DNA of 64,000 nt from Paenibacillus sp. V4I3. GTDB lineage: Bacteria; Bacillota; Bacilli; Paenibacillales; NBRC-103111. The number at the start of each line of letters is the position of its first letter. Within the stretch, counting starts at the first letter, position 1. The notes under the pieces were generated by a model. It was not told the DNA's origin, did not search any database, and saw only the letters and a list, made by a program, of their open reading frames with translations. The translations under genes and the position numbers were made by a program. This document shows, piece by piece, positions 8,117-16,323 of this stretch. The DNA lies in contig NZ_JAUSZA010000001.1 in the NCBI RefSeq assembly GCF_030817215.1, positions 636,501-700,500 of the forward strand, read 5' to 3'.

Positions 8117-9838
8117 TTATGGCTTAAACGCCTGCAGTGCCTCTCTAACCTCGGCCGCCGTGTCCATCTCCAAAATCCTTTCAACTAATGCCTCGCAATC
8201 GCTATGGTTCAAATCCGTAATGACTTTCTTCACCTTAGAAAGCGATGAAGCCGCCATACTCCATTCATGCAGACCTAAGCCGAGCAATAGCGGTGCAGCA
8301 ATCGGGTCACCTGCCATACTACCGCACATTCCACTCCATTTGCCTACAGCATTAGAAGCATCGATAACCGTCTTGATCAGTCGAATGACGGCGGGATGGA
8401 AATAATCGTATAAATAAGCTACCTTCTCATTCATACGATCGACAGCAACCGTGTACTGCACAAGATCGTTCGTCCCGATGCTGAAGAAGTCTACTTCCTT
8501 GGCAAATCTGGAAGCGAGCAATGCTGCTGACGGAATTTCAATCATAATTCCCAATTCTACAGAATCCGCATAAAGGATTCCTTCTTGGCTAAGCTGTTCG
8601 CGAGTCTGCTCATAGATTTCTTTGGCCTGACGCCATTCTTCCATACCCGAAATCATCGGAAACATGATTTTCACATCACCGTGAACTCCCGCTCGCAAAA
8701 TCGCACGAAGCTGGGTAACAAGCAGCTCCTTACGGTCCAGACAAAGTCGAATGGCTCGGTAGCCAAGAAAGGGATTCATCTCCTTCGGCAAATCCAGATA
8801 AGGAAGCTCCTTATCGCCACCAATATCGAGCGTACGAATAACAACAGGACGTCCCTTCATTGCTTCTGCTACTTGCCGGTAAGCCTTATATTGGGTTTCC
8901 TCGTCAGGCATCTGAGATTGTCCCATAAATAAAAACTCTGTACGGTAAAGTCCTACCGCTTCAGCCCCTTGGCTTAGCAGGCTTGCCGATTCTTCCACCG
9001 TACCGATGTTTGCAGCTAGTTCCACACGGAAGCCGTCCTTCGTGACAGCGTCCCGTTCCACATAGGCCAGCAGCTCGGCCTTCTCTTCTTCATCACGCTG
9101 CATGAGATCGTAGTAGGATTCTTTGGTTGGCACCGATGGGTTTAAGATACAATTTCCAGTCGAGCCATCAATAAGAAGCTCATCTCCATGCTGAATCTGA
9201 TCAATCCCATCCCCCAATCCTAAGATTGCTGCGATCCCTAATGAATTGGCCAAAATAGCGGTGTGGGAAGTCTTACCGCCTATACGAGTGACAAACCCGA
9301 GCACCAAATTTTTGTCCAACTGGACCGTATCGGAAGGTGTCAGATCATCCGCTACGAGAATGACAGGCTCTCCAATATCGGACAGCTGTGTTCCTTTGCG
9401 TTCACATAGCTGAGCGAACATCCTGTTTCCTACATCGCGAACATCTGCCGCGCGCTCCCGCATATATTCATTCTTCATACTTTCGAACAGAGCAGCAATC
9501 TGCGTGACAACTTGATGAATCGCGCTTTCTGCTGTCCACTGCTCGCCTACAATTAAGTTCTCCATGGGTGGATAAAAGGTTGGATCTTGCAAAAAGCTGA
9601 TCTGCCCTTTCAGAATCACAGCCTTTTCTTCCCCAAGTGTACGCTGCGCCTTCTCAATCAAAACTTGCAGTTCTGCCTGGCAAGCAGCCTTAGCTTCCCG
9701 AAGCCGTTCAACCTCAGCGGTGGCATCTTGCGTTTTCTTTTTCTCCACGTCAGTTAGTCGCACTGGAGCGTAAACGAATGCTTTCCCTGTGCGAATGCCA
9801 GCGGATACCCCTAGTCCTTGCAGTACTCTCTCCGTCAT
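8117..9838 (-). CDS. ptsI: PTS enzyme I (phosphoenolpyruvate-protein phosphotransferase)
   Basis: Takes phosphate from PEP onto a histidine and passes it to HPr. It has the usual 573 residues. The phospho-histidine domain contains GGKTSHTAILANSLGI with the active His near residue 190. The PEP-binding barrel carries TEFLFM, IRTLDIGGDKE and a GTNDLVQYT motif. The catalytic Cys is in WSGMCGSMAGDP near residue 500. AGGAG lies eight bases before the ATG. It is the last gene of the fruR-fruK-EIIBC-EIIA-HPr operon, so this operon brings its own general PTS proteins. Whether it is also the cell's only enzyme I cannot be told from this window. Confidence 0.95.
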   Translation of the reverse strand: MTERVLQGLGVSAGIRTGKAFVYAPVRLTDVEKKKTQDATAEVERLREAKAACQAELQVLIEKAQRTLGEEKAVILKGQISFLQDPTFYPPMENLIVGEQWTAESAIHQVVTQIAALFESMKNEYMRERAADVRDVGNRMFAQLCERKGTQLSDIGEPVILVADDLTPSDTVQLDKNLVLGFVTRIGGKTSHTAILANSLGIAAILGLGDGIDQIQHGDELLIDGSTGNCILNPSVPTKESYYDLMQRDEEEKAELLAYVERDAVTKDGFRVELAANIGTVEESASLLSQGAEAVGLYRTEFLFMGQSQMPDEETQYKAYRQVAEAMKGRPVVIRTLDIGGDKELPYLDLPKEMNPFLGYRAIRLCLDRKELLVTQLRAILRAGVHGDVKIMFPMISGMEEWRQAKEIYEQTREQLSQEGILYADSVELGIMIEIPSAALLASRFAKEVDFFSIGTNDLVQYTVAVDRMNEKVAYLYDYFHPAVIRLIKTVIDASNAVGKWSGMCGSMAGDPIAAPLLLGLGLHEWSMAASSLSKVKKVITDLNHSDCEALVERILEMDTAAEVREALQAFKP

Positions 9839-9877
9839 GCTAGCATCTCCTATCCCTCAAGCTGCTATAAGCAGCTC

Positions 9878-10156
9878 TTATACTTCTCCAAAGCCACTTT
9901 CCACCAATTCAGCCAAAGCATCCAGCGCTGCTTGTTCATCCGGTCCTTCTGTTGTCAGGGTAATGACCGATCCCTTCTCCAACCCAAGCGTCATAAGACC
10001 AAGGATACTTTTCCCGTCTATGATCGCGATATTAGGTTCATTCTTATATTCAAGCTTTACAGTTGATTGAAAAGATGCCGCTTTTTCCGTAAACAGTTGG
10101 GCTGGGCGAATATGAAAGCCGGAATCGTTCCGGATCGTAAGTTCTTTTGAAATCAT
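9878..10156 (-). CDS. HPr-family phosphocarrier protein
   Basis: Relays phosphate from enzyme I to the fructose EIIA. The 92-residue protein has the active-site motif GFHIRPAQ with His15 (canonical form GIHARPA). The regulatory region is DGKSILGLMTLG, in which Ser50 aligns with HPr Ser46, the target of HPr kinase. A Ser at this place keeps open a role in CcpA-mediated catabolite control. It is slightly longer than typical HPr (87-88) and the active-site loop deviates (Ile16 and Gln20 at usually different positions), so it may be a fructose-operon paralogue (FPr-like). GAGGAG lies about nine bases before the ATG. It sits directly between EIIA and enzyme I. Confidence 0.9.
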   Translation of the reverse strand: MISKELTIRNDSGFHIRPAQLFTEKAASFQSTVKLEYKNEPNIAIIDGKSILGLMTLGLEKGSVITLTTEGPDEQAALDALAELVESGFGEV

Positions 10157-10171
10157 GATTTTCTTCTCCTC

Positions 10172-10624
10172 TTAGATGGTTTGTAGAATCGTTATTAATT
10201 GCTGCGCTTCGGTCACTTTCAACAAGCTTTCACGAAACTCCTCATGAATCAGCTTACGGGAGAGAGCGATTAAAATTTGCAGATGCTCATTACCTGCGGC
10301 GGCTTCCGGTACGGCGATCATAAAGACGATGCTTACAGGCTGATCATCTAGTGATTTCCAATCAAGAGGTTGTGTTAACTTGGCAAAAGCAACGCCCGGC
10401 TTACTGACTCCGTTCGACTTCCCGTGAGGAATAGCCACCCCAAAGCCTATACCCGTCGAGCCGGTTTCTTCCCGCTTCAAAACCGCCTCCAGGTATGCTG
10501 CCTTATCCGTAATACAGCCAGCGGCTGCAAGTCCGTCGATCATAGATTGCATGCATTCTTCTTTGCTTGTTGCTTCCAATGGGATCAAAATGCTTTGTTC
10601 ATTCAGCAGTTCTTGAATATTCAT
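10172..10624 (-). CDS. PTS fructose-type EIIA protein
   Basis: A free-standing EIIA domain of the fructose/mannitol class (PTS_EIIA_2), 150 residues. It accepts phosphate from HPr on the His of the GVAIPHGKS motif (about residue 66) and hands it to the EIIB domain of the next protein. GSTGIGFGVAIPHG and the C-terminal LSRKLIHEEFRESLL helix are typical. GGAGG precedes the ATG. In many bacteria this domain is fused to EIIBC; here it is separate, encoded about 70 bases downstream of EIIBC. Confidence 0.92.
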   Translation of the reverse strand: MNIQELLNEQSILIPLEATSKEECMQSMIDGLAAAGCITDKAAYLEAVLKREETGSTGIGFGVAIPHGKSNGVSKPGVAFAKLTQPLDWKSLDDQPVSIVFMIAVPEAAAGNEHLQILIALSRKLIHEEFRESLLKVTEAQQLITILQTI

Positions 10625-10695
10625 ATCCGTATCCTCCCTAAATATAAAGGGGGAAGAGATTCCCCCTGCGTGATTAGTTTTAATTTGTGTAAAGA

Positions 10696-12069
10696 TTAGT
10701 CTTTTACTGGCTTCTTCAATATATTCAGCATAATGGCTGTAACAACCGTTCCTGCGACGATAGCTAAAGCATACAAAGCCAGGTGGCCAACGGCATTCGG
10801 GATTGGCAGAACGAAAATCCCTCCATGCGGCGCGCGCAAAGTAGCGCCGAACAGCATGGATAAAGCGCCTGTTAAAGCGGAGCCGACCATGATCGAAGGG
10901 ATCACGCGGAACGGATCGCCTGCGGCAAACGGAATGGCACCTTCCGTGATAAATGAAATTCCCAGAACGGAAGCCGCTTTACCGGCATCCCGTTCCTCCT
11001 TCGTAAATTTCTTCGGAGCAAGTAACGTTGCCAGCCACAAACCAAGCGGAGGTGTCATACCAGCAGCCATTACCGCTGCCATCGGACCGTATACACTGCT
11101 CGCCAACAAACCTACAGCGAACGTATACGCCGCTTTATTCACTGGGCCACCCATATCGAAAGCCATCATCGCTCCCAGTAGAACACCGAGCAATACGGCA
11201 TTCGTGGAACCGAGCGATTTGAGCCATATTGTCAAACCATCCATAATTGCTTTTACGGGTTCGCCAATCACGTATATCATTAAAAGTCCTGTAATACCAG
11301 TAGCCAATAAAGGAATAATCAGAATCGGTTTCAAGCCTTCAAAATTCTTAGGCATTTTGATATGATCTTTCAAAAGCTTCGCGACATAACCCGCAAGAAA
11401 TCCGGCGATGATACCGCCAAGGAAACCTGCTCCCATTTTTGAAGCGAGCATCCCACCAACAAGACCCGGCGCCAAGCCCGGCTTTTCCGCAATGGAGAAG
11501 GCGATGAATCCCGCCAAGATCGGTACCATCAAAGCAAAAGCTGCTCCGCCACCAATATCCATCAAAGCTGCGGCAAAAGTACCCTGTTCTTTAAATGCCT
11601 CAATTCCGAATATGAAAGAAAGTGCAATGAGCAATCCGCCAGCAACAACCAATGGAAGCATGTTTGAAACACCTGTCATCAAATGCTTATACGCGCCTGT
11701 TCTTGAAGCGCTGCGCTGAGATTTCGACTGCTCTACTTGCTTCAGATAATCATCGGCAGAGGCCGCTTCTTTGTTCATTGCTTCATCGAGAAGGCCTGCC
11801 GGATTTTTGATCGCCTGTGCCACAGGGACTTTAACAACCGGCTTACCAGCGAAACGGGATTCTAACACATCCGTGTCCGCAGCTACAATAATGGCATGAG
11901 CCTCGGCAATCTCTTGCTCAGTAAACTCATTTTCTACACCGACAGCTCCTCTGGTTTCTACTTTAATCGAAATACCCTTTTCTCTAGCTGCTTTTGCTAA
12001 GGACTCAGCAGCCATATACGTATGTGCAACACCAGTTGGACAAGCAGTAACAGCAAGAATCTTTTTCAT
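10696..12069 (-). CDS. PTS fructose transporter subunit EIIBC
   Basis: The membrane permease that imports fructose and releases fructose 1-phosphate. The N-terminal EIIB domain begins MKKILAVTACPTGVAHT, with the phosphorylated Cys10. A linker leads to the EIIC domain (from about residue 125) with many hydrophobic helices and the MAFDMGGPVNKAAYTF and FITEGAIPFAAGDP motifs. I place the start at ATG 12069, just after a G-rich ribosome binding site and 14 bases beyond the fruK stop. A longer frame to 12117 would run into fruK. The length of about 457 residues fits an EIIBC without an EIIA domain, consistent with the separate EIIA gene next to it. Confidence 0.93.
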   Translation of the reverse strand: MKKILAVTACPTGVAHTYMAAESLAKAAREKGISIKVETRGAVGVENEFTEQEIAEAHAIIVAADTDVLESRFAGKPVVKVPVAQAIKNPAGLLDEAMNKEAASADDYLKQVEQSKSQRSASRTGAYKHLMTGVSNMLPLVVAGGLLIALSFIFGIEAFKEQGTFAAALMDIGGGAAFALMVPILAGFIAFSIAEKPGLAPGLVGGMLASKMGAGFLGGIIAGFLAGYVAKLLKDHIKMPKNFEGLKPILIIPLLATGITGLLMIYVIGEPVKAIMDGLTIWLKSLGSTNAVLLGVLLGAMMAFDMGGPVNKAAYTFAVGLLASSVYGPMAAVMAAGMTPPLGLWLATLLAPKKFTKEERDAGKAASVLGISFITEGAIPFAAGDPFRVIPSIMVGSALTGALSMLFGATLRAPHGGIFVLPIPNAVGHLALYALAIVAGTVVTAIMLNILKKPVKD

Positions 12070-12083
12070 AGACGCCCCCGCCT

Positions 12084-13043
12084 TCAATTCGAATTTGTTG
12101 TTTTTGGAATAGACCATATGTTCACACTACCTAGTTTTTCTTCCACTTCAGCAAGCGTACAAACCTGTGTTCCTGGCTTCAAAGCCGTTACAGTTCCTGC
12201 AGTTGAGCTCCACCTTGCAGCTTCTTCCAGCGACATGCCATGCAGCATGCAATAAATGAGCGCGGCTACCATCGAGTCCCCAGCCCCTACTGTACTTAGG
12301 GGAGTAATTGGAGCAGGTTTGGCGCGAATGGCCTCCGTCTCCGTTACAAGAATCGATCCCTCTCCACCTAAAGAAACGGCCACATAAGCAATTCCTTTAG
12401 AGATTAATCTTCTTGCCGCATCGATAATCTCTTCATCCGTCCGGAAGGACTCTCCGAAGAACGACTCGAGCTCATGAATGTTCGGCTTGATCGCGTAGGG
12501 AACAGCCTCAATACCATGGACGAAAGGCTCACCATCGGCATCCAACACGGTCCGAACACCAGCCTCATTCGCAATCTGGATAAGTGTCTTATAGAAATCA
12601 CCCGGTATTCCCTTTGGCAAACTGCCCCCCAGGACAACCAACGATACATGACGAACATCTGTTCTGAAACGATCAAGAAATTGATTTAAGACGTCATCGT
12701 CTACCGTGAATCCTGGCTCATTCAACTCCGTTGTTTCCCGGGTATGTTCGACGTACACCTTCAGGTTCGTTCTCGTTTCACCCTTCGCTTGAACAAACCA
12801 ATTCGGGATGCCCAGACTCGAAAGTGTATCTGTCAGCACATTCCCCTGGCGCCCTGCACACAAGCCCCAAGCTGTTACATCAACGGAAAAATTCTTCAAT
12901 ACTTTGGCGACATTGATGCCCTTTCCTCCAGCATCCATTCTCCAGTCTTTAATCCGGTTCAATCCGCCAAGAACAAAGTTTTCTACCGTTACCGTTTTGT
13001 CTAAGGCCGGATTCAATGTAATTGTCAAGACAGGTAGCTTCAT
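12084..13043 (-). CDS. fruK: 1-phosphofructokinase
   Basis: Phosphorylates fructose 1-phosphate from the PTS to fructose 1,6-bisphosphate. It is a PfkB-family enzyme of 319 residues. The N-terminus reads ITLNPALDKTV, GGKGINVAKVLKNF lies near residue 40, and the catalytic GAGDSMVAALIY is near 250. GGAGG precedes the ATG, and the start overlaps the fruR stop by four bases (ATGA), indicating translational coupling. Context in a fructose PTS operon makes fruK rather than tagatose-6-phosphate kinase (lacC) the better call. Confidence 0.93.
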   Translation of the reverse strand: MKLPVLTITLNPALDKTVTVENFVLGGLNRIKDWRMDAGGKGINVAKVLKNFSVDVTAWGLCAGRQGNVLTDTLSSLGIPNWFVQAKGETRTNLKVYVEHTRETTELNEPGFTVDDDVLNQFLDRFRTDVRHVSLVVLGGSLPKGIPGDFYKTLIQIANEAGVRTVLDADGEPFVHGIEAVPYAIKPNIHELESFFGESFRTDEEIIDAARRLISKGIAYVAVSLGGEGSILVTETEAIRAKPAPITPLSTVGAGDSMVAALIYCMLHGMSLEEAARWSSTAGTVTALKPGTQVCTLAEVEEKLGSVNIWSIPKTTNSN

Positions 13044-13825
13044 GACTTCCTCCCACCCGTCTGTACGACTGTAACGGTAACCCCAGCCGTATCTAGCTCC
13101 TTCAGTGCATTGTCCGATATACCGTCATCCGTCAGAAGCTGGTCAATCTCGGTTAATGCCGCAACCTTAGCAAAAGAAACTCTTCCATACTTGCTATGGT
13201 CCATGAGTAAAATCACTTGTTTGGTTGAACGGAAAAAAGCCCGTTTGGTCGAAGCCTCCAACATATTCGGTGTTGTCAATCCAATGACAGGATCCAGACC
13301 ATTGATAGCCACGAAGGCTTTATCAACATGCACGGATTCCAATGCCTTCTCGGCTAACGGACCTACCATTGCCAGCGTTTCATGACGCAAGGTGCCCCCT
13401 GTAAGAATCAAATCGATTCCCGTGTTAGCAGACAATTCTTGAGCTACCGCAACGGAATTGGTTACCACCGTAAGCTTTTTGAATGTTTTCAATTCCTTAG
13501 CCAAATAATAAGTTGTAGTTCCCGAATCGAGTAGGATAGAATCGCCTTCCCGAACCATGGACGCGGCTTCTTTGGCTATCAGCTCCTTTTGTAAACGATA
13601 GCGATCTTCTTTTTCCACAAAAGTAGGCTCTGAATTGTCGCTGACAAAGGCTACGGCTCCTCCATGTGTGCGGCGAAGCTTGCCTTCTTCCTCAAGAATC
13701 TTCAGATCTCTGCGGACTGTTGATTCAGATACCTGAAAATGCTGCGCCAGCTCCTGAACGGACGCACGCTCTCTTTCTTGAACATAATCGGCGATCTTCT
13801 GCTGACGCTCTTCTTCAAACAGCAT
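13040..13825 (-). CDS. fruR: DeoR-family repressor of the fructose operon
   Basis: A transcription factor of 261 residues. The N-terminal DeoR helix-turn-helix reads RQQKIADYVQ then VSESTVRRDLKILEEEGKLRRTHGGA. The C-terminal sugar-phosphate sensor domain has the typical LLDSGTTTYYLAKEL and LTGGTLRHETLAMVGPLAE motifs. In this family fructose 1-phosphate usually acts as inducer. Start ATG 13825 follows AGGGGGG; the longer frame to 13873 has no ribosome binding site. It is the first gene of the operon, so it is probably autoregulated through the repeats just upstream (13870-13974). Confidence 0.92.
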   Translation of the reverse strand: MLFEEERQQKIADYVQERERASVQELAQHFQVSESTVRRDLKILEEEGKLRRTHGGAVAFVSDNSEPTFVEKEDRYRLQKELIAKEAASMVREGDSILLDSGTTTYYLAKELKTFKKLTVVTNSVAVAQELSANTGIDLILTGGTLRHETLAMVGPLAEKALESVHVDKAFVAINGLDPVIGLTTPNMLEASTKRAFFRSTKQVILLMDHSKYGRVSFAKVAALTEIDQLLTDDGISDNALKELDTAGVTVTVVQTGGRKS

Positions 13826-13869
13826 CACGATCCCCCCTATTCCACTCCATAGATTTTGTGCATATACGG

Positions 13870-13974
13870 TCATACATTTGATTGTTTGGTCTCATTTATG
13901 ATTATATGTGATCGATATTTATTTGTAAAGCGCTTTCTAGAGGTAATTACTTTCATATTAGTCATATTTGATCA
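13870..13974 (-). promoter_or_regulatory. Promoter region of the fructose operon with candidate FruR sites and cre
   Basis: Two 12-mers, TTATATGTGATC (13903-13914) and TCATATTTGATC (13962-13973), match at 10 of 12 positions, and a related TCATACATTTGATTG lies near 13870. Between them is the palindromic core AAAGCGCTTT (13927-13936), resembling a CcpA cre site but deviating at one end. I infer FruR operators and catabolite control. No promoter box was assigned. Confidence 0.45.
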
Positions 13975-13998
13975 CAACATAATAAGCTGTCGCGCATG

Positions 13999-14028
13999 AA
14001 AAACCCACCCTCGAAGGGTTGGGTTTTT
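13999..14028 (-). terminator. Intrinsic terminator of the DMT exporter gene
   Basis: AAAAACCCACCCT and AGGGTTGGGTTTTT form a stem with one G-T type pair and a CGA loop, followed in the minus direction by a T run. It lies eight bases beyond the stop of the 14037-14921 gene. Confidence 0.85.
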
Positions 14029-14036
14029 AGAAGCTT

Positions 14037-14921
14037 CTATGATGAGGTCACTTTCGCTTTTCTCCGAGTTTGGGTTGAAAACGTCCAATTCACGAAAAAA
14101 ATACCGATAAGGATGAGTGTTCCCCCTACATACACGAACCATTCTATGACTTCACCAAGCAGCAGCCACCCTGATACAACCCCGAAGAACGGGGCGAGGA
14201 ATAAGAAGGCGCTCGTTTTACCGGGATCCCCTTGTTTCAATAAGAAGAACCATGAAGCGAATTGCACGATGGAGGCCATGATTGCAAGCCATAATAGAAT
14301 CAACACAGCGGATACGCCTAGGATTAGCTTCGGAGTTTCTATGGTCAGACTCATAACAAGGAGAAGGAGACCGCCGAACAGCATTTGGTATGCGGTTAGG
14401 ACCCACACATCGAAACTGGCTCCCCATTTCTTAACGAGCAGTGTGGAGATAGCCCACGAAATCGCAGATCCCATCCCAAGCAGCGTACCCGTTTGCAACT
14501 GCATGTGAACACCCAGCGTGATAAACACGCCAGCACAGCCGATCATGACTCCAATCCATTGGGAAATTCGGTATTTTGCACCTAGAAACAGCGTTCCCAG
14601 CACGATGACAAGCAGTGGATTGGTGAAAGTCAAAATCGATGACTCACCAGCGGTAATCGTGCGTAAGCTTAGAAAAATGCAGCCCATGACGCCAGCTGTT
14701 TGGAACAGCCCCACGCTCATGATTTTGCTCCAGTCTAGAAGATCACCTGGACGCGGCCTTTTTCTCACAAACAGAGCCATAACTAGTCCCGCCAGTGTAA
14801 AGCGACAACCTACCAACAGAAGAGGTGAGAAATAGGCCAAACCCATTTTACCCACAGCGAAGGAAGATCCCATTAGTGATGTTGTGACAACAACCATTAA
14901 GCCAAATAAATAGCGATTCAT
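14037..14921 (-). CDS. EamA/DMT-superfamily transporter
   Basis: A membrane protein of 294 residues with about ten predicted transmembrane helices arranged as two EamA repeats. The first repeat contains GSSFAVGKMGLAYFSPLLL and the second begins near residue 150 (GTLLGMGSAISWAISTLL). DMT proteins of this kind export amino acids or related metabolites, but the substrate cannot be predicted. It is transcribed away from an ArsR-type regulator whose upstream region carries a direct repeat, so the regulator may control it. Confidence 0.85.
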   Translation of the reverse strand: MNRYLFGLMVVVTTSLMGSSFAVGKMGLAYFSPLLLVGCRFTLAGLVMALFVRKRPRPGDLLDWSKIMSVGLFQTAGVMGCIFLSLRTITAGESSILTFTNPLLVIVLGTLFLGAKYRISQWIGVMIGCAGVFITLGVHMQLQTGTLLGMGSAISWAISTLLVKKWGASFDVWVLTAYQMLFGGLLLLVMSLTIETPKLILGVSAVLILLWLAIMASIVQFASWFFLLKQGDPGKTSAFLFLAPFFGVVSGWLLLGEVIEWFVYVGGTLILIGIFFVNWTFSTQTRRKAKVTSS

Positions 14922-14988
14922 AGTATCCTCCCATAGGCTGCATACACTTTCAGGATGACTGTTGTCTTCACACTCAAATTTCGCTTAT

Positions 14989-15077
14989 TATCGAAGTATG
15001 ACTGTAAAAAAACTAACCTTTGTATATGATCGATTATAAACTGAATTGGTTTCGTTCTGTATCGAAGTATGATTGTA
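14989..15077. promoter_or_regulatory. Near-identical 18-bp direct repeat in the divergent promoter region
   Basis: TATCGAAGTATGACTGTA (14989-15006) recurs with one change, C to T at the 14th base, at 15060-15077, 71 bp downstream. The second copy ends seven bases before the GGAGG of the ArsR-type gene. The position suggests operators for that regulator, possibly controlling both divergent genes. Confidence 0.45.
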
Positions 15078-15097
15078 TGAAGCGGAGGCTGATATGG

Positions 15098-15784
15098 ATG
15101 TGTACGAATCCAAATATTGTGGAAGTGGCTTCACTGATAGGCGAACCATCACGCATCACGATTCTGCTGAATCTTCTCGGCGGCAAGTCGCTGCCCGCAA
15201 GCGAACTCGCGCGATTCGCGCGCATTACGCCTCAGACAGCAAGCTCCCACCTATCGAAGATGGTGGAAGGCGGTCTGCTCGTCCATGAGTCGTATGGACG
15301 GCACAAGTACTACCGGCTGGCGAGCGCCGAGGTGGCCTACGCTCTGGAGGCGCTGCAAGCGATCGCCTCCCCAAAGCCGATTCGCTCGCTGCGCGAATCA
15401 GATCAACTAAGGGCGCTGCGCTATGCGCGCACCTGCTATGATCATATAGCCGGCCAGATTGGCGTAGCCCTGACGGACCGGCTTCTTGAGTTAGGCCTGC
15501 TGCAGGAGGCAGGCAAGGATTTCATCCTCAGCACTGCGGGTAAGCAGCGGCTGGAACGATTCGGCGTCGAGGTCGAGGAAGACCGCAAACGCAGGCGCCA
15601 TTATGCGCGGCAATGCCTCGACTGGAGCGAGCGCCGCCATCATATCTCGGGTACGCTTGGCGCTGCGCTCACACGCCGGCTGTTCGAACTTCGCTGGATT
15701 GAACGGCTGCCCGATAGTCGGGCTGTGCGCGTCACCCCTGAAGGTTTGCAAGGGCTTGCCGATGAATTCGGCGTTGTGCTGTGA
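15098..15784 (+). CDS. ArsR-family winged-helix regulator
   Basis: A transcription factor of about 228 residues. The start chosen is ATG 15098, nine bases after GGAGG (15084-15088); an in-frame TTG at 15020 lacks such a site. The N-terminal ArsR domain spans about residues 1-90: VASLIGEPSRITILLNLLGG, then the recognition helix ITPQTASSHLSKMVEGGLL. No CxC-type metal site (ELCVCDL) is present, so it is not a classical arsenic sensor. The C-terminal 130 residues contain two related segments (YARTCYDHIAGQIGVALTDR and YARQCLDWSERRHHISGTLG), as in larger ArsR proteins whose ligand is unknown. GC is locally higher than in the neighbouring DNA. Confidence 0.85.
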   Translation: MCTNPNIVEVASLIGEPSRITILLNLLGGKSLPASELARFARITPQTASSHLSKMVEGGLLVHESYGRHKYYRLASAEVAYALEALQAIASPKPIRSLRESDQLRALRYARTCYDHIAGQIGVALTDRLLELGLLQEAGKDFILSTAGKQRLERFGVEVEEDRKRRRHYARQCLDWSERRHHISGTLGAALTRRLFELRWIERLPDSRAVRVTPEGLQGLADEFGVVL

Positions 15785-15883
15785 CTCCTGACAAATACAT
15801 AAATTACAGGAACCACACCAGCCCCCATCCACATATATTGGTATAGCGCATTTCTGGCAAAAAACTTTAAGGAGATCATCCAT
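15491..15883 (-). CDS. Possible Cys-rich zinc-ribbon-like small protein, start codon overlaps the divergent gene
   Basis: On the minus strand GGAGG stands seven bases before ATG 15883. The first 33 codons occupy the intergenic space and read as Cys-rich: FCQKCAIPIYVDGGWCGSCN then LCICQ, with paired CxxC motifs like a zinc ribbon. The frame then continues antisense through the end of the ArsR-type gene, where it looks like shadow sequence. The ATG overlaps the ATG of the plus-strand gene at 15882 (bases CATG). Either a short real protein extends into antisense sequence, or this is a remnant. I keep it only as a candidate. Confidence 0.3.
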   Translation of the reverse strand: MDDLLKVFCQKCAIPIYVDGGWCGSCNLCICQESQHNAEFIGKPLQTFRGDAHSPTIGQPFNPAKFEQPACERSAKRTRDMMAALAPVEALPRIMAPAFAVFLDLDAESFQPLLTRSAEDEILACLLQQA

Positions 15884-16268
15884 GAATTATCCTCCTTCCT
15901 ATTACACATCCCCCTATGATCGTCACCCTATTCCTGCTGCTTACTACCCTGCTCACTGGGCTTGGCATCGTGATTTCCCTCCTGTCGATACGAAAATACT
16001 TGTGCATTCCATTACCAGCTTTCAGCGTCTGGTGGAAGATGCCTCGCTCGTACTCAAAAAGCTTGCCGAACCATCCATCGCCCAACAAATAATGACGGCC
16101 GCCCAGACAGGCAATCAGAAGGAAGTGGATCGGATTGTTCACTCCTTCGGCTGTGAATCTGTCGTTACGACCAGCTACACACCCAGTAGCGTTCAATTCA
16201 CGATATACCCACACGTGCAAGGAATGCCATGCTGCAACTTATCAATGTCAATGAAATGGGGCAAATAA
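15882..16268 (+). CDS. Conserved hypothetical protein, Tyr/Pro-rich N-terminus
   Basis: AAGGAG lies seven bases before the ATG. The 128-residue product has a Tyr-Pro-His-rich first 35 residues, then a helical part (VDTKILVHSITSFQRLVEDA) and a C-terminal strand region ending CCNLSMSMKWGK. There is no signal peptide and no membrane helix. The organisation (Tyr/Pro-rich head, helical middle, Cys-Cys near the end) looks like small conserved proteins of sporulating Bacillales, but I cannot name the family. A bidirectional terminator follows. Confidence 0.6.
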   Translation: MNYPPSYYTSPYDRHPIPAAYYPAHWAWHRDFPPVDTKILVHSITSFQRLVEDASLVLKKLAEPSIAQQIMTAAQTGNQKEVDRIVHSFGCESVVTTSYTPSSVQFTIYPHVQGMPCCNLSMSMKWGK

Positions 16269-16274
16269 AAAATA

Positions 16275-16312
16275 AGCAATCTAAACCAACTTGTGCGTTG
16301 GCTTGGATTGCT
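16275..16312. terminator. Hairpin terminator between convergent genes
   Basis: AGCAATC...CCAAC pairs with GTTGG...GATTGCT around a TTGTGC loop, with two mismatches. It lies between the 15882-16268 gene and the end of ecfT/ykoC, so it probably serves both. Confidence 0.65.
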
Positions 16313-16323
16313 CTTCATAATTC

